64,000 bases of DNA from Limoniibacter endophyticus (GCF_014652835.1 NZ_BMZO01000001.1:433305-497304); one strand, 5' to 3'; numbered from the stretch's first letter, positions 26,227 through 35,073 are shown. The notes: generated by a model from the letters alone, not told the origin. Made by a program: numbers and translations.

Positions 26227-26898
26227 CTACGCGTAGGCGATCCAGCCCCTGAAGCTCAATCCCGCATAGATCAGACTCGGTGTGGAAAACCCTGCTGCTC
26301 GTAGCATCGCTTCATCCTCGTCTGGCGAGAGGATCGTCAGCTGAGTTGCCATCACCTCCCGCGCACGCTCGACGGCGCGAGCTTCAAGTGAACTACCGGC
26401 ATAAGCGACATGCCTCGCAATCCATAATGACCGCTCTGGATCTTCTTGCGGAAAGCTGAGATGGGCGAGAACAAAAGGTGCGCCAGGTTTCAGCCGCTGC
26501 CTGATCTGAACAAGGGTCTCCAGCCGGTTCTCGCGTTTAATGAAATGACAAGTCAGAAGACAGGTCGCTCCGTGGAACTTTTGGCCCGGCACATCCTCTA
26601 TGCGTCCTTCAATAAGCGCGATGCGATCGGAATGGGCCCGCGTCGCCGTCGCAGCAACACGCAGCATTGCAGCGGAGGGATCAACGCCTATGAAATGCCA
26701 ACCCGTCTGCGCCTCGGCCATTGCCCTCAGTTCCAGTCCGCCGCCCGCCCCCACGACGAGAACACGTCCAGCCACAGGGACGCGTTCCGCCAGCAGCATC
26801 GTCGTCATGCGAAGAAGATCGCCATATCCGGGCACCTGGCGGAATGGACGCTCACCGTAGGAGGCGGCCGATCTCTCATCGAAAGGATTTCCTGTCAT
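26227..26898 (-). CDS. Class I SAM-dependent methyltransferase
   Basis: A 223-residue protein with motif I VLVVGAGGGLELRAMA (about 45-60), the acidic strand FIGVDPS, and a later CLLTCHFI strand, the usual Rossmann methyltransferase pattern. No signal or membrane segment is visible. Its substrate cannot be inferred. It is divergent from dgkA and stands alone. The ATG at 26898 has GGAAATCC (minus strand reads AGGAAATCCTTT downstream), so the ribosome-binding site is unclear. Confidence 0.75.
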   Translation of the reverse strand: MTGNPFDERSAASYGERPFRQVPGYGDLLRMTTMLLAERVPVAGRVLVVGAGGGLELRAMAEAQTGWHFIGVDPSAAMLRVAATATRAHSDRIALIEGRIEDVPGQKFHGATCLLTCHFIKRENRLETLVQIRQRLKPGAPFVLAHLSFPQEDPERSLWIARHVAYAGSSLEARAVERAREVMATQLTILSPDEDEAMLRAAGFSTPSLIYAGLSFRGWIAYA

Positions 26899-27095
26899 GC
26901 AACTATAATAGTTACATTAAGGCGCGATGTCACGATCTGAATCAGCAGACGATGTTCGTCTACCACGCATTTTCGAACGCAGATTGGCCGATCCCTCTAA
27001 AAGGTGCGGTTCGGTTCGCATTACGGGAACTTCTTCGCGTCTAGAACTTATTGTGGAAGCGCCCGGATAGTGGGGCGACATGGATAGGGCGCATT

Positions 27096-27488
27096 ATGAC
27101 CGACAAGACGAAAAACTCGGCCTTCCCAAAAAAGGAAGGGCTTTCGCATCTCTTTGCCGCCCTCGGCTATTCGCTTGCCGGAGCGAAGCGCCTCATCAGG
27201 GAAACCGCCTCCCGCCACGAAATTATAGCCTTCCTGGCAGCACTCCTCCTGTTTGCGCTGGTGCGCGCTTCTCTCTTCCAGTTCCTTGGGCTGATCGTTC
27301 TCTTTCTCGTCCTTCTTGCTATCGAGGCGCTCAACACCGCGATTGAGGAAACCGTTGACTATATATCGCTCGAAACCGCTCAACCGGCCAAGCATGCGAA
27401 GGATCTGGGCTCGCTCGCCGTCTTCTGCATGCTCTTCGCAAACGGCTTGTACATTCTAGGCGTCATCGTCTCACGCATCTGGGTCTAG
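27096..27488 (+). CDS. dgkA: Diacylglycerol kinase
   Basis: A 130-residue integral membrane enzyme of the prokaryotic DgkA family, phosphorylating diacylglycerol released during membrane-glycan synthesis. ETASRHEI and EALNTAIEE are the active-site signatures, the latter containing the catalytic Glu and Asn. Three transmembrane helices follow the order expected (about 45-62, 64-84, 110-128). The ATG at 27096 is preferred over open codons upstream that add a non-family N-terminus. Undecaprenol kinase activity of the related Gram-positive branch is less likely here. Confidence 0.93.
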   Translation: MTDKTKNSAFPKKEGLSHLFAALGYSLAGAKRLIRETASRHEIIAFLAALLLFALVRASLFQFLGLIVLFLVLLAIEALNTAIEETVDYISLETAQPAKHAKDLGSLAVFCMLFANGLYILGVIVSRIWV

Positions 27489-27507
27489 CTCTAAAAAAAC
27501 CATAAAA

Positions 27508-27540
27508 GAAAGCGATGCCGCGAGAAGCGGAATCGCTTTC
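27508..27540. terminator. Bidirectional terminator between dgkA and ribH
   Basis: A long stem (GAAAGCGAT and ATCGCTTTC with an inner CCGC/GCGG pairing) lies between the convergent genes. On the minus strand it is followed by TTTTATGGTTTTTTT, so it serves ribH best; it could also end dgkA transcripts. Confidence 0.8.
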
Positions 27541-27581
27541 GGAACTTTATGAGTCCATGCCTCAAGCGAATGAGCGAGCAA

Positions 27582-28058
27582 TCATGCCTTTACCGCAGAC
27601 GACACGGCCCAGATGGCGGCCTTGGCGAGCTCGTGACCTTTTTCCTTCATATGGACTGTGAAGAAGGTACGGTGTGTTTCATGCTCATGAAAATGATGAG
27701 GCGTCAGAACGGCCGACAGCACTGGCACATCCGTTTCTAGCTGCACGCGCATCATGCCGTCGATGACGGCGGTAGCAACGAAGTCATGACGATAGATGCC
27801 ACCATCGACGACGAATGCCGATGCCGCGATGGCTTCGTAGTTTCCGGTCAGAGCCAGGCGCTTGGCAAAGAGCGGAATTTCATAGGCACCCGGCACCTTG
27901 TAGAAATCGACGGCGATTTTGCCCTGCGCGGTAATGTCGGCGGAAAATGCCTGCCAGCAAGGATCGAGAATATCTTCATGCCAGGAAGCCTGGATGAAGG
28001 CGATACGCTTCGTCCCATTGGCGGCTTCGAAGGTCTTGGCGGGAGTTAGTTGATTCAT
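27582..28058 (-). CDS. ribH2: 6,7-dimethyl-8-ribityllumazine synthase, type II (RibH2-like)
   Basis: A 158-residue enzyme of the penultimate riboflavin step. [45 protein letters not shown] and [10 protein letters not shown] closely follow the Brucella RibH2 (BLS) sequence as I remember it. That branch forms decamers rather than the 60-mer and binds its product weakly. The gene stands alone, without other rib genes, behind an FMN riboswitch, which is also how Brucella ribH2 is arranged. The ribosome-binding site AGAGGA can be locked in a hairpin (see riboswitch entry). Confidence 0.95.
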   Translation of the reverse strand: MNQLTPAKTFEAANGTKRIAFIQASWHEDILDPCWQAFSADITAQGKIAVDFYKVPGAYEIPLFAKRLALTGNYEAIAASAFVVDGGIYRHDFVATAVIDGMMRVQLETDVPVLSAVLTPHHFHEHETHRTFFTVHMKEKGHELAKAAIWAVSSAVKA

Positions 28059-28061
28059 GAT

Positions 28062-28271
28062 GGCGTCCTCTCTTTATGCCGTGACATGAATCAGGGCCGA
28101 CGGACGCCGTGCCGGAAAACTACCGGCAATGCCATACCGATCTCTTTCATCCGGACTTTAACCGTCGGCTCCGGAGTTACACCGGATCTGCCGCCTTTAT
28201 TGGAAGGCCGCTCGCGGGCTTGTGGTGGACCACTTACCGCCGGTGGGGAATTTCGCCCCGCCCTGAGATCG
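28062..28271 (-). promoter_or_regulatory. FMN riboswitch (RFN element) with SD-sequestering helix
   Basis: On the minus strand the aptamer runs 28271 to 28138. It is closed by a perfect CGATCTC/GAGATCG P1 stem and contains the RFN landmarks AGGGCGGGGCGAAATTCCCC, ACCGGCGGTAA, AGCCCGCGAG, GATCCGGTGTAACTCCGG and AGTCCGGATGAAAGAGA. Downstream, GGCGTCC (28108-28102) can pair with GGACGCC (28068-28062), which covers the AGAGGA ribosome-binding site of ribH2. This suggests control of translation: FMN binding should favour the closed form. I see no T-run for a transcription terminator between aptamer and start. Confidence 0.95.
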
Positions 28272-28438
28272 CCTGCAAGATGCAGGCACCCTTCCCTAAC
28301 GCCTCAAGCACCCTCGAAACAAGCCAGTTCTTGTGATCACACTGTTCGCTTTTCTGATCATGCGCAAAAATCTTGAGCAAGCAAGGAACGGAAGCGAGAC
28401 GGCGCCGTTCCTGATGCAGCACGAAACAGGAGGCCCAG
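28272..28438. other. Divergent promoter region, ribH2 riboswitch / DUF883
   Basis: Between the riboswitch and the DUF883 start. It should carry the promoters for both directions; I can only point out that TTGTGATCAC and AT-rich bases at 28325-28375 are suitable. The plus gene has AGGAGG at 28430-28435 as ribosome-binding site. Confidence 0.4.
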
Positions 28439-28780
28439 ATGGCTGAAACACGTTCCGAAGATATTCAGGCAGCACTCGAAAAGCAGGTTGCAGAACTGAA
28501 GCGAGAGATTGCACGCATCAGCAAGTCTATGTCGGACCGCAGCTCGGAAGGCTATGACAGCCTGCGGGATCAGGCCGATCATGCTTATCACGAAGCCACC
28601 CGTCGTGCCCGCCGTACCGCGGCGCAGGTTCGCGATCAAGCTCACACTGTAACGGAAGCTGTGCGCGAAAATCCGGGAACCGCCGCGACACTCCTCACTA
28701 TCGTAGGCGTTGTGGGCCTCGCAGCTGGTATCCTGATCGGCCAGAGTCAGCAACAGGAACAGCGTCGCCGCTGGTATTGA
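28439..28780 (+). CDS. DUF883 (ElaB/YqjD-like) membrane-anchored protein
   Basis: A 113-residue protein with an amphipathic, charged coiled-coil region (about 8-75) and one C-terminal transmembrane helix (about 79-102), ending in RRRWY. This is the DUF883/ElaB/YqjD arrangement; E. coli YqjD associates with ribosomes at the membrane in stationary phase, and these genes are usually induced by stress. The AGGAGG ribosome-binding site is excellent. It stands alone. Confidence 0.85.
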   Translation: MAETRSEDIQAALEKQVAELKREIARISKSMSDRSSEGYDSLRDQADHAYHEATRRARRTAAQVRDQAHTVTEAVRENPGTAATLLTIVGVVGLAAGILIGQSQQQEQRRRWY

Positions 28781-28840
28781 TCTCCCAAGTGGCAAAGTAG
28801 CGCGAAGTCGTAGCAGACCTTGAGGGTCTCCGCTTCGCAA

Positions 28841-28876
28841 AAAGGGGATGGCACCGCCCCCGTTGCCATCCCCTTT
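28841..28876 (-). terminator. Terminator after the SGNH-LamG gene
   Basis: A perfect 13-bp stem (AAAGGGGATGGCA and TGCCATCCCCTTT) with a 10-base loop lies between the convergent DUF883 and SGNH genes. On the minus strand a TTTTTG tract follows. It can also serve the plus-strand gene. Confidence 0.85.
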
Positions 28877-28909
28877 CCATATCTCACGCCCCCGCGAGAT
28901 ATGTTTTCC

Positions 28910-30448
28910 TCAACGCGCCGAACGGATTGTCGTGATCTTTGCGGCCTCGGGGTTGAGCGCCACTGCCGGAGCGCAATTCTTGCTCGGGCTTTGGGCTGCC
29001 GCAACGCCCGAAACAGCAAGATCAAGTCGCGTCGTCACGGTATTGATCGCAACGCCTCCTGAAAGCGCCCCATCCACAACATCCGCTGAAAGCGAACCGC
29101 GCCCCACGTCCCCGGAATAGATGCGTGAAATTTCCGCGGACAAATGCGCCGTACGGTAGAACAGCAGACCGGAGATAACGCTGCCAACTGGTGCCTGGCC
29201 AATTCCGTCCGCCCCACCTGCGGTGAAGGCCACGAGACGCTCTCCGCCGCGCAAGCCGCTTACCGCGTCAATCATCTTGCCATCCATATACCAGCGCAGT
29301 TCATCACGAAGATGATTATAGACCAGCGCATGCTGGTGAGGCACCCCGTCGGTCGCGGGGAGATCGCTTTCCATCAGAACGCGGTCGCTGCCCTCGGCGA
29401 GAACGCGATAGCGGTCCCCTGCTACAAGACGCAGCGGCTTTTCCTCACCACCCTCAACATAGTTGAACGCGGTGACGATCTTGTCTTCATGTACCATATC
29501 GGCCGCGGGAACGGCAGGTTTGAAGGTTAAGATAGCAGTAAAGGATCGTGGGCGATAAAATGGCGCGATGCGCACTGCGGGTCTGGTGGGAGACGTTTCC
29601 GAGATTGTCCACGCTCCGCATTTGTCCGCGCTTACCGGACGACGCGAACTGGTCTGCACCGCCATGTCGAGCATACCAATATCCACGGCGTCGAAATAGG
29701 CTTCGTGCGCCACGTCGTTGCCGTGATAATTGTCAGGCGTCAAACCAGGCATAAAGCCGAACGTATCCGTTGCTGCTGTGCCACAGAACGACCAGCGCAA
29801 TATACCGTTTGCATCCATGGCGCGCCCGACCTCGAACTGCGCCACGCGCGCGGCATTATCGCCTACAGAGAGCGGGGAGTCGCAAATGACTATAGGCACG
29901 GCACCGATCGCGCGCACCTTGCGCACCAACGTCAAGGCATCATTGATATAGCTTTGCGCCCTCTCCTTGGGCGTCTTCCCGACTTGATTGGCCCAGCCGG
30001 TCGCAAGAATCACGAAATTGGGTGCATGTGGCACGACATCCGTGTCGAAGCGCTTCAGGCTGTCCGCCGTATTCGTGCCGCCGATAGAGCGATTGATAAC
30101 GGTTGCGCGGCCGGCGAGCGCGGCTCTGAACCGTCCCGCCCAAGATGAAGGCGGACTGTCCCAGCCGTTTTCAGCCGTGGGATCATGCTTCCACATACTC
30201 GTGCCGCAACCCGCCGCCGTCGACGATCCAAAGATGACGATGGTGCCCAATTGCCTGTCGGTCCTGACCTTCAACGGCGCCTCTCCAGGAAGCGGCACCT
30301 TCAGCGGTGCCCCGCTCTGCATCGTCTGTGCATTTACACCCGACGTAATGCCATTGACGGCAAGCGTAGTAAATCCAAGTCCGAGGCCCTGAAGAAGCAG
30401 GCGTCGCGACAAGACCGATCGCCCGGTCGAAACATGCTGTGCACTCAC
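28910..30448 (-). CDS. Tat-exported SGNH hydrolase with LamG-like C-terminal domain
   Basis: A 512-residue protein. The N-terminus has a twin-arginine signal (SRRLLLQG, Arg 15-16, then a hydrophobic stretch to about 40). Residues about 75-290 form an SGNH fold: FGSSTAAGCG holds the nucleophile serine, SIGGTNTAD and ATGWANQ are blocks II/III, and TPDNYHGNDVAHEAYFD gives the Asp/His block. The C-terminal 200 residues read like a concanavalin-type (LamG) domain, for example HQHALVYNHLRDELRWYMDGK. The GTG at 30448 is chosen because CTGGAG precedes it and the Tat signal then starts at once; the open frame before it is not family-like. An extracytoplasmic glycan-deacylating or esterase role is inferred. 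Confidence 0.78.
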   Translation of the reverse strand: MSAQHVSTGRSVLSRRLLLQGLGLGFTTLAVNGITSGVNAQTMQSGAPLKVPLPGEAPLKVRTDRQLGTIVIFGSSTAAGCGTSMWKHDPTAENGWDSPPSSWAGRFRAALAGRATVINRSIGGTNTADSLKRFDTDVVPHAPNFVILATGWANQVGKTPKERAQSYINDALTLVRKVRAIGAVPIVICDSPLSVGDNAARVAQFEVGRAMDANGILRWSFCGTAATDTFGFMPGLTPDNYHGNDVAHEAYFDAVDIGMLDMAVQTSSRRPVSADKCGAWTISETSPTRPAVRIAPFYRPRSFTAILTFKPAVPAADMVHEDKIVTAFNYVEGGEEKPLRLVAGDRYRVLAEGSDRVLMESDLPATDGVPHQHALVYNHLRDELRWYMDGKMIDAVSGLRGGERLVAFTAGGADGIGQAPVGSVISGLLFYRTAHLSAEISRIYSGDVGRGSLSADVVDGALSGGVAINTVTTRLDLAVSGVAAAQSPSKNCAPAVALNPEAAKITTIRSAR

Positions 30449-30891
30449 GTTGACCCGTCTCCAGATGGGAGGAATTCGACATCGAGGAAGCAGCAAGAAA
30501 AGATCACAGCATATTACGACGCGCAACCTGAATTTATAACGATTTAGTTCAATAAACCGCTGCTGGATGAAAACAAATTTCCGTTTTATCGGGGTGGAAA
30601 AGCAACTCGGAGTTTCCGGCGCCTCCAACGCAGCCGCAGTGTTTCTCTAAAGAAGCTTTAACCTGGAGATAAAAAAATCCCGCAGGCAGGGAAGCCTGCG
30701 GGAAACTGGAGGGGGAACGGACAGGCCGGACGGGACAAGGGTGGGTGCCATTCCCAAGGCCAGGTGGGAAATCGGGAAAACCGCGCCTGTGCCCTATACC
30801 GTCGCGCCCGATTGACACGACCTGTCTGAGCTAAAGAAATGCGGAAGACAGCCGTTGGTTCCATGGCATCCCTCAGCCCGCATTCCTTGCG
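30449..30891. other. Intergenic between SGNH-LamG gene and ABM gene
   Basis: A 443-base interval. It includes an AT-rich upstream region of the SGNH gene at 30500-30670 (probable promoter), a strong terminator at 30678-30703, and about 190 bases up to the ABM stop in which I see no gene. Confidence 0.45.
30678..30703 (-). terminator. Strong terminator, end of NIPSNAP-ABM unit
   Basis: A perfect 10-bp stem (TCCCGCAGGC/GCCTGCGGGA) with a 6-base loop is followed on the minus strand by seven T. It lies about 190 bases past the ABM stop, so the transcript would have a long 3' tail. Confidence 0.85.
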
Positions 30892-31245
30892 TCAGGCCCC
30901 CATGTCATGGGCGTCTTTGGAATCTGCTGGAGCCTCGTCGCGTTCACCCATGCCGTAGTCGCGAATCACCTGCGCGACGCGCAAACGGTAATCGCGAAAG
31001 ACACCACCGCGCCCTTTCGCCTGAGCCGTCCGATGCAATCGCGTACTACGCCAGCGTTGCACCGCCTCCTCCGTCTCGAAGAAGGAAAGCGAGAGCATTT
31101 TGTCCGGGTTAGTCAGACTTTGAAAGCGCTCGACGGAAATGAAGCCCTCGATCGTCTCCAGTTCCTCGCGCAGGGTCGCAGCAATCGACAGATAAACCTG
31201 GCGGTTACCCTCTGCGGGCAAAACCTCGAAAATGACGGCAATCAT
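30892..31245 (-). CDS. ABM-domain monooxygenase-like protein
   Basis: A 117-residue dimeric alpha/beta-barrel protein of the antibiotic-biosynthesis-monooxygenase type: IAVIFEVLPAEGNRQVYLSIAATL, GFISVERFQS and LSFFETEEAVQRWR follow the family pattern. The C-terminal 20 residues are acidic and probably disordered. Its ATG overlaps the stop of the NIPSNAP gene (ATGA), so the two proteins are likely translated in fixed ratio. Substrate unknown; heme, quinone or small aldehyde chemistry is typical of the superfamily. Confidence 0.78.
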   Translation of the reverse strand: MIAVIFEVLPAEGNRQVYLSIAATLREELETIEGFISVERFQSLTNPDKMLSLSFFETEEAVQRWRSTRLHRTAQAKGRGGVFRDYRLRVAQVIRDYGMGERDEAPADSKDAHDMGA

Positions 31246-31565
31246 TTCCTCTCTCCATGCGGGACGGACGCGAGCTTGAGAAACGTTCTGTCCTCACGCA
31301 ACAGGAATTTCTCTCGCTGCGCAAATTCATAATTCTCCCGCCCCAGCGGATCGGCAGCCAAGCGTTCGCGATAAGTCTCGTAGGCCGCGAGGTTCTCTAT
31401 ATTGTAGATGCCATAGGCAAGCGTACTCGATCCTTCGTGTGGCGCAAAATAGCCAACCAGCTCGGCGCCACAACGCGGGATCGCCTGTCCCCAGTTGCGT
31501 GCATAAGCAACGAACTGCTCTTTCTTGGTGGGATCGATCTCGTAGCGGATCACGCAGGTCAACAT
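31242..31565 (-). CDS. NIPSNAP-domain protein
   Basis: A 107-residue NIPSNAP domain, also a dimeric alpha/beta barrel. CVIRYEIDPTKKEQFVAYA, YFAPHEGSSTLAYGIYNIENL and AYETYRERLAADP fit the family. The start at 31565 has GAGGAACC upstream; an ATG six codons earlier (31583) lacks one. It is the first gene of a two-gene unit with the ABM gene, divergent from the ArsR-like regulator, which probably controls it. No enzymatic role is established for bacterial NIPSNAP proteins. Confidence 0.78.
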   Translation of the reverse strand: MLTCVIRYEIDPTKKEQFVAYARNWGQAIPRCGAELVGYFAPHEGSSTLAYGIYNIENLAAYETYRERLAADPLGRENYEFAQREKFLLREDRTFLKLASVPHGERK

Positions 31566-31623
31566 TCTTCGGTTCCTCGTCATTTCGATACGTAAACCCT
31601 ACCGGATTGCGGAACGCGAATGC

Positions 31624-31639
31624 TTCGATTATGATCGAA
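31624..31639. promoter_or_regulatory. Candidate ArsR operator palindrome
   Basis: The perfect inverted repeat TTCGAT-TATG-ATCGAA ends three bases before the regulator's ATG and lies 59 bases upstream of the NIPSNAP start. It is a natural site for autoregulation and control of the divergent genes. It replaces the usual ribosome-binding site of the regulator, which may therefore be translated from a leaderless message. Confidence 0.5.
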
Positions 31640-31641
31640 CT

Positions 31642-32322
31642 ATGAAAGAAGGACCAGACATTGCGCATGTGGCGAACCTGATCGGCGAACCCGCGCGAGC
31701 CAACATCCTTTCCGCATTGATGACGGGTAAGGCGTTGACGGCAAGCGAGCTGGCGCAGGAAGCTGGCATTTCGCTGCAGACGGCAAGCTCGCATCTCTCC
31801 AAGCTCGAAGTGGGCGGGCTGATTGCGCCACGCAAGCAAGGTCGACACAAATATTTTTCTCTTTCCAGTGACGATGTTGCGCATGTGTTGGAAGCTTTGA
31901 TGGGTCTTGCTGCCCGCACCGGTCATCTGCGCACGCGCACGGGTCCACGAGACGCAGCCCTGCGCGAAGCCCGCGTCTGTTACAACCACCTTGCCGGGGA
32001 GATGGGCACGCGGCTCTTCGATACGCTGCTGGAGCGCAAGCTGCTCTCGCAGCAGGGTAGCGATCTCCATCTCACTCAATCTGGCACAAGGTTCGTTACA
32101 GATTTCGGCGTCGATCTCGTTTCCCTGCGGGATCACAAGGCTCCTCTCTGCAAAGAATGTCTCGACTGGAGCGAAAGGCGCTCTCACCTCGCCGGCAGTC
32201 TGGGACGGGCCTTTCTCACGCGTATCGAAACGCTTGGCTGGGCGAAGCGCGACCGTAAAACGCGGATCGTTTCCTTCACACGCCAAGGACGATCGTCCTT
32301 CGAACGGCTGCTGGAAGATTGA
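31642..32322 (+). CDS. ArsR-family winged-helix transcriptional regulator
   Basis: A 226-residue regulator. Residues about 5-80 form the ArsR winged helix-turn-helix (GEPARANILSALM then LTASELAQEAGISLQTASSHLSKLEVGGLI). The C-terminal 140 residues are longer than in classical ArsR and contain a C-x-x-C pair in LCKECLDWSERRSHLAG plus a second wing-like TRQGRSSFERLL. The cysteines could sense metal, redox state or an electrophile. It is divergent from the NIPSNAP-ABM pair and probably represses it. The ligand is unknown. Confidence 0.88.
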   Translation: MKEGPDIAHVANLIGEPARANILSALMTGKALTASELAQEAGISLQTASSHLSKLEVGGLIAPRKQGRHKYFSLSSDDVAHVLEALMGLAARTGHLRTRTGPRDAALREARVCYNHLAGEMGTRLFDTLLERKLLSQQGSDLHLTQSGTRFVTDFGVDLVSLRDHKAPLCKECLDWSERRSHLAGSLGRAFLTRIETLGWAKRDRKTRIVSFTRQGRSSFERLLED

Positions 32323-32440
32323 TTTTCCAGTGAACACCGACCCCGCGGCACATTCCTATGTGACTTCTTTGCTCAAAGACGCTAAAGCGCGCTTGGCCGC
32401 CAGCAAGGTGGCAGATCAAAAACACCAAGGTTGAAAGACA

Positions 32441-33691
32441 ATGTCCGGTTTCAAGTCCGATTTTCTGGCGACGCTTTCGCAGCGCGGCTTCATTCATCAG
32501 GTCTCCGATGAACGTGGTCTCGACGAACTCTATGCCAAGGAATCGGTCCCGACCTATATTGGCTTCGACCCCACGGCCTCGAGCCTGCATGTCGGTGGTC
32601 TGATCCAGATCATGCTGCTCAAATGGCTGCAGGAAACCGGCCACAAACCGATCGCATTGATGGGCGGCGGCACCGGCATGGTGGGTGATCCTTCCTTCAA
32701 GGACGAAGCGCGCAAGCTGATGACGCTCGATACGATCCAGTCGAATATTGACGGAATCCAGCAGGTCTTCTCGAAATACCTGAAATTCGGCGGCGACAAG
32801 TCCGATGCCCTGATCGTCAACAATGCCGACTGGCTTGCCCCGATCAACTACCTCGAATTCCTGCGCGATGTCGGCCAGCATTTCTCGGTCAATCGTATGC
32901 TTTCATTCGACAGCGTGAAGCTGCGGCTCGAACGCGAGCAGTCGCTGAGCTTCCTCGAATTCAATTACATGATCCTGCAGGCCTATGACTTCGTCGAATT
33001 GAACAAGCGCTACGGCGTTCGTGTACAGATGGGAGGCTCGGACCAGTGGGGCAATATTGTCAATGGCATAGATCTTGGCCATCGCATGGGCACGCCACAG
33101 CTCTACGCCATCACCACACCGCTTCTGACGACCTCTTCAGGCGTCAAGATGGGTAAGTCCCTGGGCGGAGCCGTCTGGCTTAATGCCGACATGCTGGCCC
33201 CCTATGGCTTCTGGCAGTATTGGCGCAACACCGAGGATGCCGATGTCGGTCGCTTCCTCAAGCTCTACACGATGATGCCGCTGGACGAGATCGAGCGCCT
33301 CGCATCGCTTGGCGGCGCGGAAATCAACGAAGCCAAGAAGATCTTGGCGACCGAGATCACCGCGATGCTGCACGGTCGTGAAGCGGCGCTGGAAGCAGAG
33401 GAAACCGCCAGGAAAACCTTCGAGGAAGGTGCCCTGGCCGACAACCTTCCCTCCATCGAAGTCTCGACCTCCGAACTGAAATCGGGCCTTGGCGTCCTGG
33501 CGCTTTTCGTGCAGGCTGGCCTTTGCGCCACCAATAGCGAAGCGCGTCGTCAGGTCAAAGGCGGCGGCGTTCGTGTCAATGACAAAACTGTCTCCGACGA
33601 ACGTGCGACCTTGACTGATGCAGACCTTACCGATGGCGTCATCAAGCTCTCGCTTGGCAAAAAGAAGCATGTTCTGGTCCGCCCGATCTAA
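32441..33691 (+). CDS. tyrS: Tyrosyl-tRNA synthetase
   Basis: A 416-residue class I synthetase that charges tRNA-Tyr. The HIGH-like motif is LHVGGL in [12 protein letters not shown], and the KMSKS motif is [16 protein letters not shown] is the tyrosine-binding signature. The last 65 residues are an S4 RNA-binding domain ([10 protein letters not shown]). It follows the regulator by 118 bases. The spacing to the UbiH-like gene (77 bases) allows co-transcription. Confidence 0.98.
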   Translation: MSGFKSDFLATLSQRGFIHQVSDERGLDELYAKESVPTYIGFDPTASSLHVGGLIQIMLLKWLQETGHKPIALMGGGTGMVGDPSFKDEARKLMTLDTIQSNIDGIQQVFSKYLKFGGDKSDALIVNNADWLAPINYLEFLRDVGQHFSVNRMLSFDSVKLRLEREQSLSFLEFNYMILQAYDFVELNKRYGVRVQMGGSDQWGNIVNGIDLGHRMGTPQLYAITTPLLTTSSGVKMGKSLGGAVWLNADMLAPYGFWQYWRNTEDADVGRFLKLYTMMPLDEIERLASLGGAEINEAKKILATEITAMLHGREAALEAEETARKTFEEGALADNLPSIEVSTSELKSGLGVLALFVQAGLCATNSEARRQVKGGGVRVNDKTVSDERATLTDADLTDGVIKLSLGKKKHVLVRPI

Positions 33692-33768
33692 ACGTAAAGC
33701 CGGCGTTCCTTGTCAGGCGCGCCAGCCTTACTTATTTCTGGAGAGCAGAAAATACGGAGCGAGCAAAA

Positions 33769-34968
33769 ATGAGCACGCCAGACATTATTGTCTCCGGAGC
33801 CGGCCCTGCCGGTATGCTCTGTTCTCTCATTTTGGCACAAGACGGTTTTCAGGTCGCCCTGATCGGCCCCGAAGCCAAAGCCGATCGTAGAACGACGGCG
33901 CTCATGGTGCCGGCTCTGAAAATCCTTGAAAAGATCGATATTCTTGATGCTCTGCGGCCTCAGGCACAGCCCATGCGCTCGATGCGCATTCTTGATGCGA
34001 CCAAGCGCCTCGTGACGAGCCCGATTGTCACCTTTCAGGCCGCTGAGATCGGGGAGGAACAGTTCGGCCTCAACATCCCGAACAATGTTCTGCTTTCCGT
34101 CTTGCAGGAGAAGGTCGAGACGCATCCGAACATCCGGCGCGTCAAGAGCCTTGTTGCGGATTGGACACTTGATGAGAGGATCGTCATCGCCTCCACGGAA
34201 AAGGGCGAGCGGATCGAAGCGAAACTCGCCATCGCCGCCGATGGGCGCAACTCCCCTGCCCGCACGGCCGCTGGCATCTCCATCAAGGTGCGCGGCCATG
34301 ATCAGTCTGCGCTTGTTCTGAATTTTGCCCACACGCGCGGACATGGCGCGACCTCCAACGAATTCCACACACCGTCCGGCCCCTTCACTCAGGTGCCGCT
34401 GCCGGGCAATCGCTCTAGTCTCGTCTGGGTACTGCGCCGTGACGAGGTGGATGCCATCGCAGCCCTTGACGACGCTACGCTTTCACGGCGCGTCGAAGAG
34501 CGCATGCAATCCATGCTGGGCCGTGTCACCGTCGAGGACGGCCGTCAGGTCTATCCGCTGAGTTCCGGTCTTCCCGATCGCTTTGCCGCCAGACGCGTAG
34601 CGCTCGTGGGTGAAGCCGCGCATTACTTCCCGCCCATCGGCGCTCAAGGGCTCAATCTCGCTTTGCGCGACATGGTCGACCTTCTCGACATGGTGAGAGC
34701 TAATCGCGTTGATCCGGGATGCAATGCGGCTCTCACCGCTTATGATCGCAGGCGTCGCCCCGACGTGACCATACGCGCGGGCGCGGTCAACATGCTGAAC
34801 AGCTCGCTTCTTTCCTCCAGCCTGCCATCGCAACTGCTGCGCACGGTCGGACTCTCGGTTCTCAATCGCGTCTCCCCGCTACGCAGCTTCTTCATGCGCG
34901 AAGGTTTGCGTCCCGGCAGCGGACTCTCCGGCTTGCTTGCGGATATCCGCGATCAATTGCGTGGATAG
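33769..34968 (+). CDS. UbiH/UbiF/COQ6-type FAD hydroxylase (ubiquinone synthesis)
   Basis: A 399-residue FAD-dependent monooxygenase. GAGPAGM near the N-terminus binds the ADP part of FAD; VGEAAHYFPPIGAQGLN is the second FAD motif with the family-specific PPIGAQGLN. Members hydroxylate the ubiquinone ring; Rhizobiales have one or a few with broad position specificity (UbiL/UbiM types), and this sequence alone does not tell which carbon. The neighbours do not help, but ubiquinone synthesis genes are scattered in these genomes. Confidence 0.88.
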   Translation: MSTPDIIVSGAGPAGMLCSLILAQDGFQVALIGPEAKADRRTTALMVPALKILEKIDILDALRPQAQPMRSMRILDATKRLVTSPIVTFQAAEIGEEQFGLNIPNNVLLSVLQEKVETHPNIRRVKSLVADWTLDERIVIASTEKGERIEAKLAIAADGRNSPARTAAGISIKVRGHDQSALVLNFAHTRGHGATSNEFHTPSGPFTQVPLPGNRSSLVWVLRRDEVDAIAALDDATLSRRVEERMQSMLGRVTVEDGRQVYPLSSGLPDRFAARRVALVGEAAHYFPPIGAQGLNLALRDMVDLLDMVRANRVDPGCNAALTAYDRRRRPDVTIRAGAVNMLNSSLLSSSLPSQLLRTVGLSVLNRVSPLRSFFMREGLRPGSGLSGLLADIRDQLRG

Positions 34969-35073
34969 CGGCTCAAATCGAAGCTGTTTCCTGAGTTTGC
35001 GCTTACGGATACTCCCCGCGATAAAATCATGCGTACATAATTTAGCTCTTCTTAACCAATAGGAAGGAAATGC

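Noticed and set aside
32330..32434. 34-codon GTG ORF between the ArsR-like gene and tyrS
   Set aside because: It has no ribosome-binding site, its composition resembles chance translation, and nothing suggests a leader function for tyrS.
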